Source: Annona cherimola (Eukaryota > Streptophyta > Magnoliopsida > Magnoliales > Annonaceae). Taken from it: DNA of 64,000 nt. This document shows, piece by piece, positions 21,092 through 33,109 of the stretch. The position numbers were made by a program, and so were the translations under genes. Numbering within the stretch: position 1 is the first letter of the stretch; each line of letters starts with the position of its first letter. The stretch spans positions 44,433,452 to 44,497,451 of the forward strand of contig CM059972.1 of the NCBI GenBank assembly GCA_030490835.1, in the 5' to 3' direction. Below the pieces are notes generated by a model. That model saw nothing but the letters and a program-made list of their open reading frames with translations. It searched no databases and was not told the DNA's origin.

Positions 21092-22370
21092 ATGCCACTC
21101 ACCAGAGCTAAAGCAAGAGCTAACAAAGGAAAGGCCCCAATAGAAGAATCCGTCGAACAAACAAGGGGCGAGGCCAGTAAAAGAACTAATAGAGAAGAAT
21201 TTGAAGAGCAATCCTCTAGGACCCGCCCACAATGAGAGGAAAGCTCTAGACCTCAAGCAGAGGTCAATATAGAAGACAGGATAGTTGTAGCAGTCGAGAA
21301 AGCTATGCAGCAGTGGACAGTACAAGCCGCTGAGATGCTACAAGAAATGTGGAACCAGCAGACCCCACCACAAAGAAAGGATGGGGAAAGACCAGGCCCC
21401 TCGGCCAATCCCAGCACATCAAGGGGGATGGAGGATAGTCTCCTTAAGGTCGACAGAAAGGCTATCAATGCCTTTCTTGAAAGCGCCCGCCCAAGTTTGT
21501 AGGGGAACTAGATCCCCTCATTGCAGAGCAGTGGATCACAAAAATCAAGAAGTTATTCAAGATATCACCCTGCAATGATCAGCAAAAAGTGTTGTGCGCT
21601 ACCCACCTACTGGTAAAAGACGCCTATGAATGGTGGAAAACGCTGATGGTCACTATGCGACATCCTGAGCAAGTTACATGGCATGAATTTTTAGAAGAAT
21701 TTAACAAAGAATATCTCCCTGTAGGGCTACAGAGCCAGAGGGTGATAGAGTTTGAAAAACTTTACCAAGGCAGGATGACAGTCACGGAATATGCCACAAA
21801 GTTCAACGCCTTGGTAAGATACGTGCCATGGATTGCCAATGTGCCAGAAAATAAGGCACAAAGGTTCCAGAGGGGATTAAGGCCCTAGCTAAGAGAGGGG
21901 TTAGCCCCGTTGCTAATAAAAGACTATGCCTCTAGCATCGAGAGGGTTAGGGCATTGGAAATGGAGTCAATGAGGATCAAGAGCTTAGGCAAGCTCAAAA
22001 ATAATTCTTTACAGCCTCCAAGGAAGGTGAGGCTAATAAAGGAAAAAAGATAATCACCGGGAGAAAGAAGATCGGCGAGAAGACAAAGAGCACCCCGACT
22101 AGCAGAACTTGCCACAAACGCCATTCAGGCGAATGTTTACAAGGATCGGGGAAATGCTACAAGTGTGGCCAAGTTGGTCACATGGCCCGGGACTGCGGGA
22201 CCGACGAAGCGAAAATAATAAAGTGCTTCCTCTGTGGTCAAGTTGGACATATTTCACCCAACTGTCCAAATAAGCCACAAGGAGCACCAGCTCGAGGGAG
22301 GTCGGCCCAGCAAAAGGTCCCCGCCATCGCCAATCGACCTGGTACTGTTGTCAACCCAGTGCGTGTCTAA
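21092..22370 (+). pseudogene. gag: Tekay-like Gag, plus-strand element
   Basis: The start MPLTRAKARANKGKA at 21092 parallels MVETRAG at 52413. A stop at 21234 and a frameshift near 21480 break the front. The retrotransposon Gag core is at 21589-21888: YEWWKTLMV, FNKEYLPVGLQSQ, FEKLYQGRMTVTEYATKFN, followed by a TAG at 21886. The zinc-knuckle zone (22145-22270) holds CYKCGQVGHMARDC and CFLCGQVGHISPNC, two CCHC motifs. A stop at 22368 precedes the protease. Gag would package RNA. It cannot be made from this copy. Confidence 0.85.
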
Positions 22371-25300
22371 GCCCTCACCCGAACGGAGTCACAGGAGATG
22401 GAGGAGAAAGTGATTACAAGTATGATTTACATTCTAGAAAATCCTGTAGTAGCTTTATTTGGTTCTGGAGCTACGTATTCATTTATATCATACGAATTCG
22501 TAATCACACACGCACTTCGGGTAGAAGAAACCAATAGTACTATACATGTAGAATCCCCAATATATAGATTGGCAAGTATAAATCAAATTTGCAAGGCATG
22601 TCCTATCAGGATAGGAACAAAAATATTGGAAGCTGATCTCATCCTATTACCAATGACAGAGTTTGATGTCATACTAGGGATGGATTGGCTAAGTCAATGG
22701 GGTGCAACGATTGATTGCAGAAATAAAAAGGTGCAATTTGAAATACCAAAAGATGAAATAGAGATCAATAAAATAAGACAACCAGAAAACACAATAAGGA
22801 TGGTATCAGCTATGAAAGCAGCTAAGCTGATACGCCAACAATGTACAGTCTATCTGGTCTCTATAAACACAATAAAAAGAGATGGGGTACCTATGGAACA
22901 AATTCCAGTGGTAAAGGAATTTCTAGATATTTTTCCAAAAGAGTTATATAATTTACCACCAGAAAGAGAGATGGATATGGAAATAGAAATTATCTCAGGG
23001 GCAGCTCCAATATCTAAAGCCCCATATAGGATGGCGTCAGCCGAATTGGCTGAATTGAAAGTACAAATTCAAGATTTATTAAATAAAGGATTTATTAGAC
23101 CCAGTGCATCACCTTGGGGAGCTCCAGTATCATTTGTAAGGAAAAAAAATGGGAGTTTGAGACTTCGTATTGATTACAGATAATCGAATAAAGTAACAGT
23201 CAAAAATAAGTACTCACTCCTAAGGATAGATGATCTTTTCGATCAGTTAAAAGGAGCTTCTACATTTTCAAAAATTGAACTACAGTCAGGATACCACCAG
23301 TTAAGGATATATCCAAAGGACATCCATAAAACAGCATTCAGAACAAGATATGGGCATTATGAATTCTTAGTCATGCCATTTGGACTAACGAATGCCCCAG
23401 CTGTGTTTATGGATATGATGAACAAAATTTTTTGAGAATTTTTGGATCAATTTGTGGTGGTATTCATTTATGACATATTGATTTATTCAAAGATAGAAGA
23501 AGAGCATGAGAAACATTTAAGGATATTATTGGAAATTCTCCAAAGGGAGAAATTATATGCTAAATTCAAGAAATGTGAGTTTTGGTTGAAACAAGTAGCC
23601 TTTCTCGGCCACATTATATCCGAGGAGTACAGGTAGATCCTCAAAAGATTGAGGCAATAACAAAGTGGTCACAACCAACAAATATCACAAAAATAAGAAG
23701 CTTTCTAGGGTTAGTTGGCTACTACAGGAGATTTATGGAAGAATTCTCACAATTGTCAGCTCCACTCACAAAGCTGACAAGGAAAGGAGTTAGGTATGAA
23801 TGGACACAGGAATGTGAGAATTGCTTCCAAGAGTTAAAGAAAAGACTGGTAAAAGCGTCAATTCTAACACTACCTATGGAGAAAGAAGGGTTTGTCATCT
23901 ATAGTGATGCCTCAAAGAAAGGATTAGGATGTGTACTGATGCAAAATGGAAAAGTTATATCATACGCATCCAGGCAACTCAAGCCAAATGAGGTAAACTA
24001 TCCAACCCATGACTTAGAATTGGCAGCAGTAGTCTTTGCCTTGAAAATTTAGAGACATTATTTGTATGGAGTTAGATGTAAGGTCTATGCTGATCACAAA
24101 AGCCTCAAGTACATTTTTACTCAAAAGTAATTAAATATGAGGCAAAGAAGATGGCTAGAGTTACTTAAGGATTATGACCTCAACATTTTGTATCATCCAG
24201 GCAAAGTTAATGTAGTAGCTGATGCGCTAAGTAGAAATATTAGCTTAGCACATCTTATCACAAAGTAAAAAGGGCTACTACAAGAATTGAGACAACTAGA
24301 ATTAATTGTAAGCCCACCTGGGGTACAAGTTAGATTGTCTCAATTACAAATCCAGTTGAATTTATTTGAGCAAATTAAAATAGCTCAACAAGAAAATGAG
24401 GATTTAAAAAGTCATGTTGAGAAAATGATCAAGAAAAATCTCAATGAATATATACAAGATGAATATGGAATGTACAGATATAGGGGTCGCCTGTGTATAC
24501 ATAATTAAGAAGAAATTAAGGAATATATATTGAAAGAAGCACATTTCTCTCCATTTTTGATGCATCCATGTAGCACCATGATGTATCAAGACATCAAAAG
24601 AATGTATTGGTGGAATAACATGAAGAGAGAAATTGCTAAATATATGGCTAAGTGCCTAACATGCCAAAGGGTTAAGGCTGATCACTAAAGGACTCCTAGA
24701 AAGTTATAGTCGCTAGAAGTCCTAGAATGGAAATGGGATGATATTACTATAGATTTTATTAAAGGGTTGCTAAGAACCCAAAATGAGAATGATGTTGTTT
24801 GGGTAATAGTTGATAAACTATCAAAGGTAGCTCATTTCCTAGCCATCAAGAAAAATTTTACTGCTGAGTGACTGGCTAAGATTTATTATAAGGAGATAGT
24901 GAGACTGCATGGAGTACCTAAGTTAATAGTTTCCGATCGAGATTCCAATTTTACATCTTGATTTTGAAAAAGTTTACATCAAACCTTAGGTACACAGCTG
25001 AAATTTAGTACAACATTTCATCCTCAAACTGATGGGCAAACAGAAATGGTGAATCAAATAGTTGAGGATATGCTAAGGATGTGCACAGTAGAATTTGGAG
25101 GATTATGGGATGAATATTTGGCTATGGCAGAATTTGCTTATAACAACAGTTATCAAGTAAGTATTCAAATGGCCCCGTTCGAAGCATTGTATGAACGAAA
25201 ATGCAGAACTCTTCTAAACTGGGATGAAGTGGGAGAAAGGAAGTTAGCTCCAGACGTCTTAAAAAGAATGGCAGAAAAAGTCCAAGTGATTCGCCAGTGT

Positions 25301-25791
25301 ATACTCACAGCCCAGAGCAGGCAAAAGAGTTACACCGATTGTAAAAGAAGGGAGTTGAATATCCAAGTTGGGGATCACGTATTTGTCAAAGTAATGTCAT
25401 TCAAAGGTGTCACCCGGTTTGGAAAGAGAGGAAAACTAAACCCGAGATATGTCGAGCCCTTTGAAGTTCTGGAAAAGATAGGCACCTAGCCTACAGAATA
25501 GCCCTGCCTCTAGCCCTAAGTGTCATCCACAATGTGTTTCATATCTCCATGCTAAGAAAGTATGTTTCCGATCCTACCCATGTGATTATAGCAGAAAAAT
25601 TGTCAATCCAAGAACACTTGAACTATGAGGAAAGGTCAATCAAAATATTGGATTTTAATATCAAAAAGCTTCGAAACAGAGAGATCGAGTATGTAAAGGT
25701 ACAATGGAATCGATATTCAGAGTCCGAAGCTACTTGGGAGCTACGAGATGAGGTCAAAAGGAAATATCCTCAATTGTTCAAAGAAAGATAG
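22371..25791 (+). pseudogene. pol: Tekay-like Pol: protease, RT, RNase H, integrase, chromodomain
   Basis: Protease: ALFGSGATYSFI at about 22455, with Gly for the catalytic Asp, then ILGMDWLSQWG. RT: SPWGAPVSFV, a stop at 23181, [16 protein letters not shown], and [10 protein letters not shown] at about 23451, where the first Asp of the F-x-DD box is Tyr. A frameshift lies near 23630. RNase [16 protein letters not shown], then stops at 24050, 24128 and 24266. Integrase: the zinc part around 24540-24680 (CLTCQRVK), DFIKGL, SDRDSNFTS, HPQTDGQTEMVN. GPY-type end: TRFGKRGKLNPRY, with Glu for Gly in the GPF step (VEPFEVL). The frame breaks at 25485. Chromodomain 25600-25790: NYEERSIKILD, LRNREIEYVKVQWN, EATWELR. 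Domain order PR-RT-RH-INT-CHD and this chromodomain type indicate the Tekay/Del chromoviruses. Confidence 0.9.
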
Positions 25792-25812
25792 GTTTCGAGA
25801 CGAAACCTATTA

Positions 25813-25828
25813 TAAGGGGGGAGGATTA
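25813..25828 (+). other. Polypurine tract of plus-strand Tekay-like element
   Basis: AAGGGGGGAGGATTA directly precedes TGAAACCC, the LTR start. The same tract is at 47607-47622 on the minus strand. Confidence 0.75.
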
Positions 25829-27281
25829 TGAAACCCAGCTTCCTCAGGCAATACACGTGTCACCTAGGGTTGTAAACCCTAGATTTTGTAATAATTTTTA
25901 TGATGAATTATATTTGTGGATATGTGTATTGGAGATTAAAATAATGCAATTAAGAATTTAACCCACGTGAATAGTATACGTGAATAGTGCATATGAATAG
26001 TAACTGAGGATTAAGACACGTGATTAAAATTAATCACTTGGATTAACTTAATCACAAAAAGACAAAAAAGGAGATTTAATCATTACAGGACAAAATATCA
26101 ATACTTTTTGTTATTTTAATAAAATTTTGGATTTTAGTGAACAATTAAAGAAAAATTCATAATTTGCAATCTGGACGTCGGATTTAGATGAAATTTTTTA
26201 TGGATGGTTAAAAATATATGATAAACATGATGAATGGTTTAAGATGTGATGAAAATCATGAATTAAGGGTCAAAATGAAATGTCAATTGGAGATTAAAAA
26301 ATAGCTTATCCTTTTCATTAATTCCTTTGACTTTTTATTAAAATTAAAATAATTAAAAATAAAAATAATAAATGCAAATCAGCTACAAGGAAGGGACGTG
26401 CAGGGGTAGGAGAAGAATTTTGACCAATATCCAATGGTCCAAATCCATCCTCATCAAAAATCAATGGTTAAGATTGAATTAGTTTAAAATAAATAATTTT
26501 AAAAATAAAAAAATCATAAATAAAATAGGGCTGCCATAGGGGGGTGTTAGCAGGGTAGGGGGCTGCACAAGGCTCAACACAACTTTTGGAAATTACAAAA
26601 AATATATTTAGAATTTAATACCTTGAGCAAAGGGGGTAAATTACAATTTGATGAAAAATCAAAAACTATAAATAGGGTCCAAGGGGTGGACGTCCAAATG
26701 AACTTCAACCCAGCTCCATTTGAGCAAAATCCAAGTTCCCAAACCCCCCACACGTCCTAAGCCAAGAAGAGGAAGTTAGAGAGAGAGTGTATGAGAAGAA
26801 GAGGGATGTCTCCACTTCGGATTAGGAAATTCTATCCAAATTTCTTTTGGATGTTAAGTAGGGTAAAACCATGCTTAGATAATTCCTAATCATGAGAAAA
26901 TAAGTAAAGTTATAATGCCTAATTAGAATTATGCCAAGACATCAAAAATTTGGAGCAAAGATAGAGCATTTGGGAAGATAGCATATGATATGTGTAAATA
27001 ATGCTCCAATATTGATAAATGATGATTTGAGATGAATGATTATGATAATTATGATATTGGAATAATGATATATTAATCTCATAATTTTTGGAATTAAGGA
27101 TTATGCTTAAGTGAAATTATGCTGATTTTTAGTACATGGAGAAAATGATTTATTTAGCCAAGTTAATGATGATAAATTCAAAAATTATGAATTTTCCCAT
27201 GATATACTAAACATAAGCTAGGTCATGGTATTTTTTATTTTTGGACAAAATGTCGATTTTTGGAACCCATGAACAGTAACC
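25829..27281 (+). repeat. 3' LTR of Tekay-like element, truncated
   Basis: It is nearly collinear with 17408-18879 of the 5' LTR, with small indels, and shares the TATA box. It stops after GAACAGTAACC at about 27281, where hAT-like sequence begins. About 1.1 kb of the LTR end, and the right-hand target duplication, are missing. Confidence 0.85.
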
Positions 27282-28310
27282 AACACTTATTATTCCAATC
27301 CGGTCGAATTGACTTGGGTTGAGGTAAACACTACCTAACCCACCTCTTAAAATCCCAACTCAACCATATTTTCAATACTATTTTTTACACCTTAACCCAA
27401 CCCTATTTTAACCCTATAGAAAATGGTTTAGTTCAGGTTAGAAATTAGGTTACTAAATATATAATATTTAAATATATTTTGCTTAATTAAATCTATTTTA
27501 AAATATAAATTTATATGAAAGAATAAAAATGATTTTTTTTATATGAATACTTTCTCATTTATGACTTTTATAATAAAATAATTGCTAAATAATCTTATTT
27601 TAAAGCAATAATATCTAGTTAATTCTTATATATTATGTGTTAATATATGATTATTTTTTAAAAATCTATTATATTTTATAATAATATATAAAATCGGGTT
27701 GGGTTGGGTTGCAATCATCTAACCCAAACCAAATCACTTTTGAAATCGAGTTGGTTTAATTCAGGTTATATAACTTATTTGAAATCGAGTTGGTTTAATT
27801 CAGGTTATATAACTTATTTTTTTCAAAATACTCAATTCAAGCCTATTATAAATGAGCACCGATCTTTTCAGACCGGTCAAAAAATATTTATTTTTTATTT
27901 TTTTTTTGAAAATAATTTTATAAACTTGTTAATCTAGTTATATTTAATTTATAAACCAAGTTTTATCATTTTTAGATATGTCTATATATTTATTTTGGAT
28001 TTTTAAATACAGGGGTATTTAAGTCATTTTAAATATTCTTAAAATGACTTAAATACCCCTGTATTTAAAAATCCAAAATAAATATATAGACATATCCAAA
28101 AATGATAAAACTTGGTTTATAAATTAAATATAACTAGATTAACAAGTTTATAAAATTATTTTTCAAAAAAAAAATAAAAAAAATAAATTTTTTGACCGGT
28201 CGAAAATCACCGGATTTCCAGATTTCCGACCGGTCTGAAAAGATCATTCGTCATTATAAATCGGATTAGATTGGTCGAGTTCGGATTGAAACCAACACTA
28301 TTTACGCCTG
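27282..28310 (+). mobile_element. hAT-like non-autonomous element, left end lost
   Basis: The text (TCGAATTGACTTGGGTTGAGG, the 'AACCCAACCC' runs, and an ending CACTATTTACGCC) matches the ends of the more complete element at 44955-46141, whose terminus is TAGGGGTGTAAAT. The left TIR is missing at the join with the Tekay LTR. A foldback element is nested inside at 27854-28252. Confidence 0.5.
27854..28252. mobile_element. Mutator-like foldback MITE with 9-bp target duplication
   Basis: ATTATAAAT at 27845-27853 is repeated at 28253-28261. The 399-bp insert is a long palindrome, with arms GATCTTTTCAGACCGGT... and ...ACCGGTCTGAAAAGATC and a centre near 28035 around AAGTCATTTTAAAT. The right arm has about 34 extra bases (ACCGGATTTCCAGATTTCC region). 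A 9-bp duplication is typical of Mutator-like elements. Related foldbacks occur at 36.8-43.3 kb. Confidence 0.7.
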
Positions 28311-28365
28311 GGACTCAACTCAGTCGCTCGTGGCACGGAACGGCACGGCACGGCAGGGCACGAAA

Positions 28366-28373
28366 TGACGTGG
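28366..28373 (+). promoter_or_regulatory. ACGT-core (bZIP-type) site upstream of DUF4228 gene 1
   Basis: TGACGTGG about 420 bp before the start codon, next to a GGCACG-type short repeat at 28331-28362. Sites of this kind bind plant bZIP factors (ABRE/as-1-like). Function here is inferred. Confidence 0.3.
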
Positions 28374-28652
28374 AAGGTCAAAGCCGACCACCTTACAGCG
28401 CAGCACACAGGTTGCCTCCTTCCTCCCACCTCATTTCCTTTCCTTGCTCTCCAATCCACCTTTTTTGCACTTTCATTCCCATTCAACGGCTGCTGTGTCT
28501 CCATCTTTCCTCCCCTTCCTAGAATCCTACCCCACACCTGTCACCATCCATGCATAGCGACAAAGTCCCGGCGCGTAATTGCTGAGGCATGCATATACAC
28601 CTCTTCTCGTCTCATCCCTTACAAAATTTCCTCCCATTTACTTTCCTCTCCT

Positions 28653-28659
28653 TATAAAG
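28653..28659 (+). promoter_or_regulatory. TATA box of DUF4228 gene 1
   Basis: TATAAAG, 132 bp upstream of the ATG and followed by a (CT)n leader at 28694-28705. The paralog has TATATATG at 33520, 146 bp upstream of its ATG. Confidence 0.5.
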
Positions 28660-28784
28660 TATAAACAACGACTCCCCCTTTCATTCATTTGCCTCTCTCT
28701 CTCTCTCCACAAATCCCCTCTCCTCCTGTCCTTCTCATAACATCTTCCCATCTTTTCCTCTCCAATACTGTATTCCTTTCCCAT

Positions 28785-29366
28785 ATGGGTACTTGCTTCT
28801 CCTCCACAGAAATAGACTCCTTTTCCTGTTATCCCCTCATGGCCACTGTCATCTCCACCGACGGCGCTCTCCATCAATACCCTCTTCCCATCAACGCCTC
28901 CCAAGTGCTCGGCTTGGAGACCACCTCTCCTTCCTCATTCTTCCTCTGTAATTCCGATAACCTCTTCTTTGACGAACACATCCCCCCTCTCGATTCCGCC
29001 CAACAACTCCAAGTGGGTCACATCTATTTCGTCCTCCCACTCGACAAGCTTCAATACGCACTAACGGCTCGGGAGATGGCGGCCATGGCTGTGAAAGCGA
29101 GCGTGGCGCTCGTTGAGGCCTCAAAGAAGAACCAGAGCCGCCGAAGAAAGAGAATACAGAAGATTTCGCCGTTGTCGGATTTGGGCGAGAAGGTGTTAGA
29201 AAATGAGGATGAAGAAAAGAAGAAGACGGAAAAAGATAATCTTATGAGATCGAAATCTCTGAAGAGAGTCATGTCGAGGAAGGGGATGCGTGTGGAGCAG
29301 CGGCAAAAGCGGCCTTTCCGAGCCACCTTGACCACCATTCCCGAAGGCATGACTGCTGAGTGCTGA
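28785..29366 (+). CDS. DUF4228 (PADRE) domain protein, copy 1
   Basis: Single exon of 193 residues, uninterrupted. The ATG at 28785 was chosen over the upstream ATG at 28689 because the paralog starts at the same place and the start MGTCFSST fits an N-myristoylation signal (Gly2, Ser6) with Cys4 for palmitoylation, as usual in this family. The DUF4228/PADRE domain spans about residues 20-110: VISTDGALHQYPLPINASQVL, then FFLCNSDNLFFDEHIPPLD, then GHIYFVLPLDKLQ and AMAVKASVAL. A basic patch (residues about 113-126, SRRRKRIQK) and an acidic stretch follow, then SKSLKRVMSRKGM and the C-terminal RPFRATLTTIPEG. The family is plant-specific and its members often respond to pathogens and abiotic stress. 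Biochemistry is unknown. Likely site: plasma membrane, by inference. Paralog at 33666. Confidence 0.9.
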   Translation: MGTCFSSTEIDSFSCYPLMATVISTDGALHQYPLPINASQVLGLETTSPSSFFLCNSDNLFFDEHIPPLDSAQQLQVGHIYFVLPLDKLQYALTAREMAAMAVKASVALVEASKKNQSRRRKRIQKISPLSDLGEKVLENEDEEKKKTEKDNLMRSKSLKRVMSRKGMRVEQRQKRPFRATLTTIPEGMTAEC

Positions 29367-29924
29367 GTAATTAAAATCATAATTAATTACCAGATTTTTT
29401 TTTTCTTTTTTGCACTTCTGTCATTTCTTATGGTTGTCTTCCTGTAAATAACAAAAAGACAGAAAGGAATGGATTGTTAATTTCTTATTAATCGGGTTAT
29501 GATTTCCCATTTTAATTGGGTTTGGCCATCCATTTTTCTTTTTCTTTTTTTGGGAAGAAATTAAAGATGAGAAAATGGGGAGGTAAAAAAAGCGCGAGTC
29601 AAACCATTTACTTCGTGGGATTGAACCTAGAAATTGATTGAAGCTCACCTAAGAATGACATGGGATTGTGCGAGGAGATTAAAAAAAATTTATTGTGTAT
29701 GACGTATAAAGAAATTATATTGAGATTCCAAAAAATATTGGAATTTTTAAAAGTAAATTTATTACGTATTAAAAATGTGAAAATTTTATCGAGAATGAAA
29801 ACGGTTCTTCAAGAGTGGAAAATTACATCTTCTACCATTATCATTAGGGGTGCAACCAACTTAATTAGGATATTAGTAGGTCGACGGTGCCCTTAAATTG
29901 ATAAGATAAATTTTTATTTTTTAT
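29367..29924 (+). other. 3' flank of DUF4228 gene 1
   Basis: No gene. The first 280 bp (AATTAATTACCAGATTTT onward) are clearly related to 34251-34560 after gene 2, so the duplicated unit extends past the coding region. Confidence 0.6.
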
Positions 29925-30240
29925 CCACAGAGCAAGGTAGGTCTCATATAAAATTTAGGACACTTTTGTCTTTAATAAAAACTTTTCAATCTAAAACTTT
30001 TTACCTTCAATAACTACTATATTTTCAAATTATTTCTTTATATTTTCCTATATAACGATCTTGTCTTTTAATCAATTCTATACAATTACTCATACGACTA
30101 GCCTATCTATTTGAACTTTATTCTCTTTATACTTTATCATTACCTATATCATATCACATCATTTTCTACTAATTCAAAAATTTTTATACAAAAAACTTTT
30201 CATTTAAAAATTTTATCACTTCCCAAACGCACCCTTAAAA
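29925..30240. repeat. MITE-like AT-rich repeat, Tourist-type right end
   Basis: CTTTTCAATCTAAAACTTTT, CTAGCCTATCTATTT and CATATCACATCA match, in order, the element at 45497-45790. The right end CCCAAACGCACCCT is a Tourist-type terminus. The left terminus is not clear. Confidence 0.45.
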
Positions 30241-30486
30241 AAATACTTAGTTCAGTTACAATAGAATAAGTTTTAAGGTTTGAGTATCTTGAACCAATTT
30301 AAAATATTAATATATATGATCTTACAATCTACCCGAATTATTAATATCTAACATATCTTTTTTAAACGTATTATATATTTAAAAATATAAAATGTAGTAC
30401 ATAGAAACTTGTTTGATTTATCTATCATTTAGTAAATTTAATAAATATATTTTGATATTATATTATTATATTGATTGTAAGTTTTA

Positions 30487-30955
30487 AATGGGTGAACTAT
30501 ACCCACGAATTTTATCCTTAATTCCACTTATATCTATGAAATTCAAAAATATCTCTCATACTCATGAATTTTCATTTTAATTTCATATATACATATGTTG
30601 TAAGGGATCCATTGAAGGAGATGTTAGCCTCCTATGAAGTGACAAATATAATCATATCTAATTATGATTTTATAGCTGCATATGAATTTTTAGCAATTCT
30701 ATAACTATAAAGTAATATATTATTTGAATATGAATCTTTAATTTTGAGCAAAATAACTTTAATTATATTAAGTTTTGGGCATATTTGTCATTTTATAAGG
30801 AGACTAATGGCTTATTTAATAGATTTACAATGACATGGGTATATGTAGAACTAAGATGAAAATTCGTGATTATGAGAGACATTTTTGAAAGTTCGTAGGT
30901 ATAAGTGGAATTAAAGATAGAATTCGTGGGTATACATGAAATTTGCCCATTTTAA
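30487..30955. mobile_element. Inverted-repeat element, about 105-bp arms
   Basis: The left arm has CTATACCCACGAATTTTATC, then CCTTAATTCCACTTATATC. The right arm read in reverse gives TATACCCACGAATTCTATC, then TTTAATTCCACTTATACC. Arms are about 80 percent alike and span 30487-30592 and 30845-30955. The centre is AT-rich with no ORF. A relative is at 35967-36645. Confidence 0.55.
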
Positions 30956-33109
30956 ATGAGATTTATAGTGAGAGTATAGTTTTAAATTATAATATAAAAA
31001 TTATTTAAATAATCGATTTAAAACTGAAAATGAAACCAGCTTGATTTTAAGAAAATAGGGTACAGTGGGCTACGAAAAATTTCCCGATCTAACCTAATCC
31101 AAGTAGTATTCCTAAATCCATCACATCTCTTCTCCATCCACTCATGTTCAACTGATGCACAACCCCTAAATAATGAGTTTCAAGAGTAGGCCGAAAGTCC
31201 CAGATTCCGGGTTATGAAAGTTTTCATGGATCTTTCTTATTATTTTTGATAAATTGCACTTTATTTGTACTTTTAATAAATTATAATTATTAGGTATTTT
31301 TGAAATTTATTTTCATACTTTACGTAGGAGTACTCTTTTTAAGGTACAAAATTTCTTCTAAAGTTGTATTTGAATTTCTATGATTGAAACTTAGCTGTCA
31401 ATCTCTTTCCATCTCTTCTCTATTTCTTGCTTACTAACTGCATCATGAATAACATCAATGAATGAATTAACATTAATACCTTGATTTTTTTTAAGACAAT
31501 TTAGGCTTTCTTTAGCCGCGTGTCAAAAGTAAAACTTTCATAGAAAGTTAAATTTACCAATCCCGCAAATAAACATTACGCCAGAAATCATTATAGTCAA
31601 CCACTTGCATAGCCAAGTGGAGGTTCTGGCTTCAATTCCAGCCTGGAACCATAGTGTCCATTAACATAAAAAAACAAAGCATCAGTGTGCTGGTACAAAT
31701 AGCTGGTGAAATACTCTGCAAATTACTTTTTATTGATCGACCAAAAGAATTTGGCGGGGAGATTGCATTGTTATTGAATTCTTCAAAGTTGTCACCCATT
31801 TAATAAGGTTTATTCTTATCATAATTTAGTTTGACTTATTTTCTTTTTTTAATTGGTAAAGGTCAAGCTATTTTAGCAAAATCCGCAGCCAAATCAAGTA
31901 GATACTATTTTAAAACTACCACCATTAATTAATGTCGAAAACAAGCAGGAAAAAAAGTCTCTATGTTAAATTTTTTTTTTTTAACTTAGAAAACCATAGG
32001 ATAGTACTTCCGAACGATGATATTTGAAAAAATAAAAAAATAAAAACTCGCTAAATAAATTTAAATTTATGTAAATAAATTTGATAAAATGTTAATTAGT
32101 AATTAAGTGAATAAATATACAAACATAAAAAAGTGAATAAAGATATAACTAAGAAAAATTAAGATTGCATAGATGAGTATATGTTGCACAATAGGGAAAC
32201 ATTTTCATATTCCTTTAACATATATTATAATATTAACTAGTTATGGATTAAGTCGCACGAAGCAAGTCTACATTTCTATATTTTATTTATTGGCGATTTT
32301 GACAAAGTTCTATTTCTTTACTTTTGTAATAAACAAGTTTCTTTAGCATTTTATTTAACAGAAGAAAGGTATAAAATAAATTTTACTTAAATAGAAAAAG
32401 AAATATTATATAATGGTCGTCACATTAAAGAAGTGGTTTCATGTAACCCTTTCAAATTTTAAAATTTTAATTTTTTATAAAAAAAACTCAAACCATTCAT
32501 TATATTAAACATCATTTTTTATTTAAGAAACCAAGTATCATCCAAATTAAATATATACATGGCCCATATTTGCTCAAATATAGGCTTATTTATGTGTAGA
32601 TAAGGAAAAATGCTTAGATTCATTTTTATATGTAAAACTCAATCATTTTTAAATTTTCATCAATCATCAAAATTTTTAAAGTGGAAGAGCAGTCATAAAA
32701 GAGGAGTTCTTTTTATGAGCATAAAAGAGGAGTTTTAAATATTAACTTCATGCTTTCTTCTCCTTGGTTTTGGGTATATAAATGAAGGACTAACCCAATT
32801 CCTAAGTTTTTGCAACCATGATGCTAAACTTATTAAGGGAACAATTCCCGACAAATGTTTGAAGAGAATGGTTTGTGCAAACGATTGCTTTTTTCTTACT
32901 TCTTATTCAATTTTTTAATATTAAATCTTCTATAATATTTATCTAAATATATTTAATTAAGACTTCAAAATTTAAATATTTTCAAAAATTAAATTATATA
33001 TTTATTTTTAATTTCTAGTAGTATCATATTCACCCTAAAATAATTTAAATATTACATAATTTTTAACCAAAATTATTTTTCATTGGTTGTGCACTTATTT
33101 CATATTTGA
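30956..33109. other. AT-rich intergenic DNA, part of the segmental duplication
   Basis: No supported gene. Blocks 31740-31965, 32090-32415 and 32730-32830 reappear in the same order at 35740-35955, 40630-40990 and 41718-41840. A short tRNA-like remnant (CATAGCCAAGTGG then TCTGGCTTCAATTCCAG) lies at 31597-31630, too compressed to be a tRNA gene. Confidence 0.5.

Noticed and set aside
28365..28664. ORFs upstream of DUF4228 gene 1, both strands
   Set aside because: They lie over the promoter region and TATA box and have no counterpart before gene 2.
31597..31630. tRNA gene
   Set aside because: A- and B-box-like words are only a few bases apart and no cloverleaf can be drawn.
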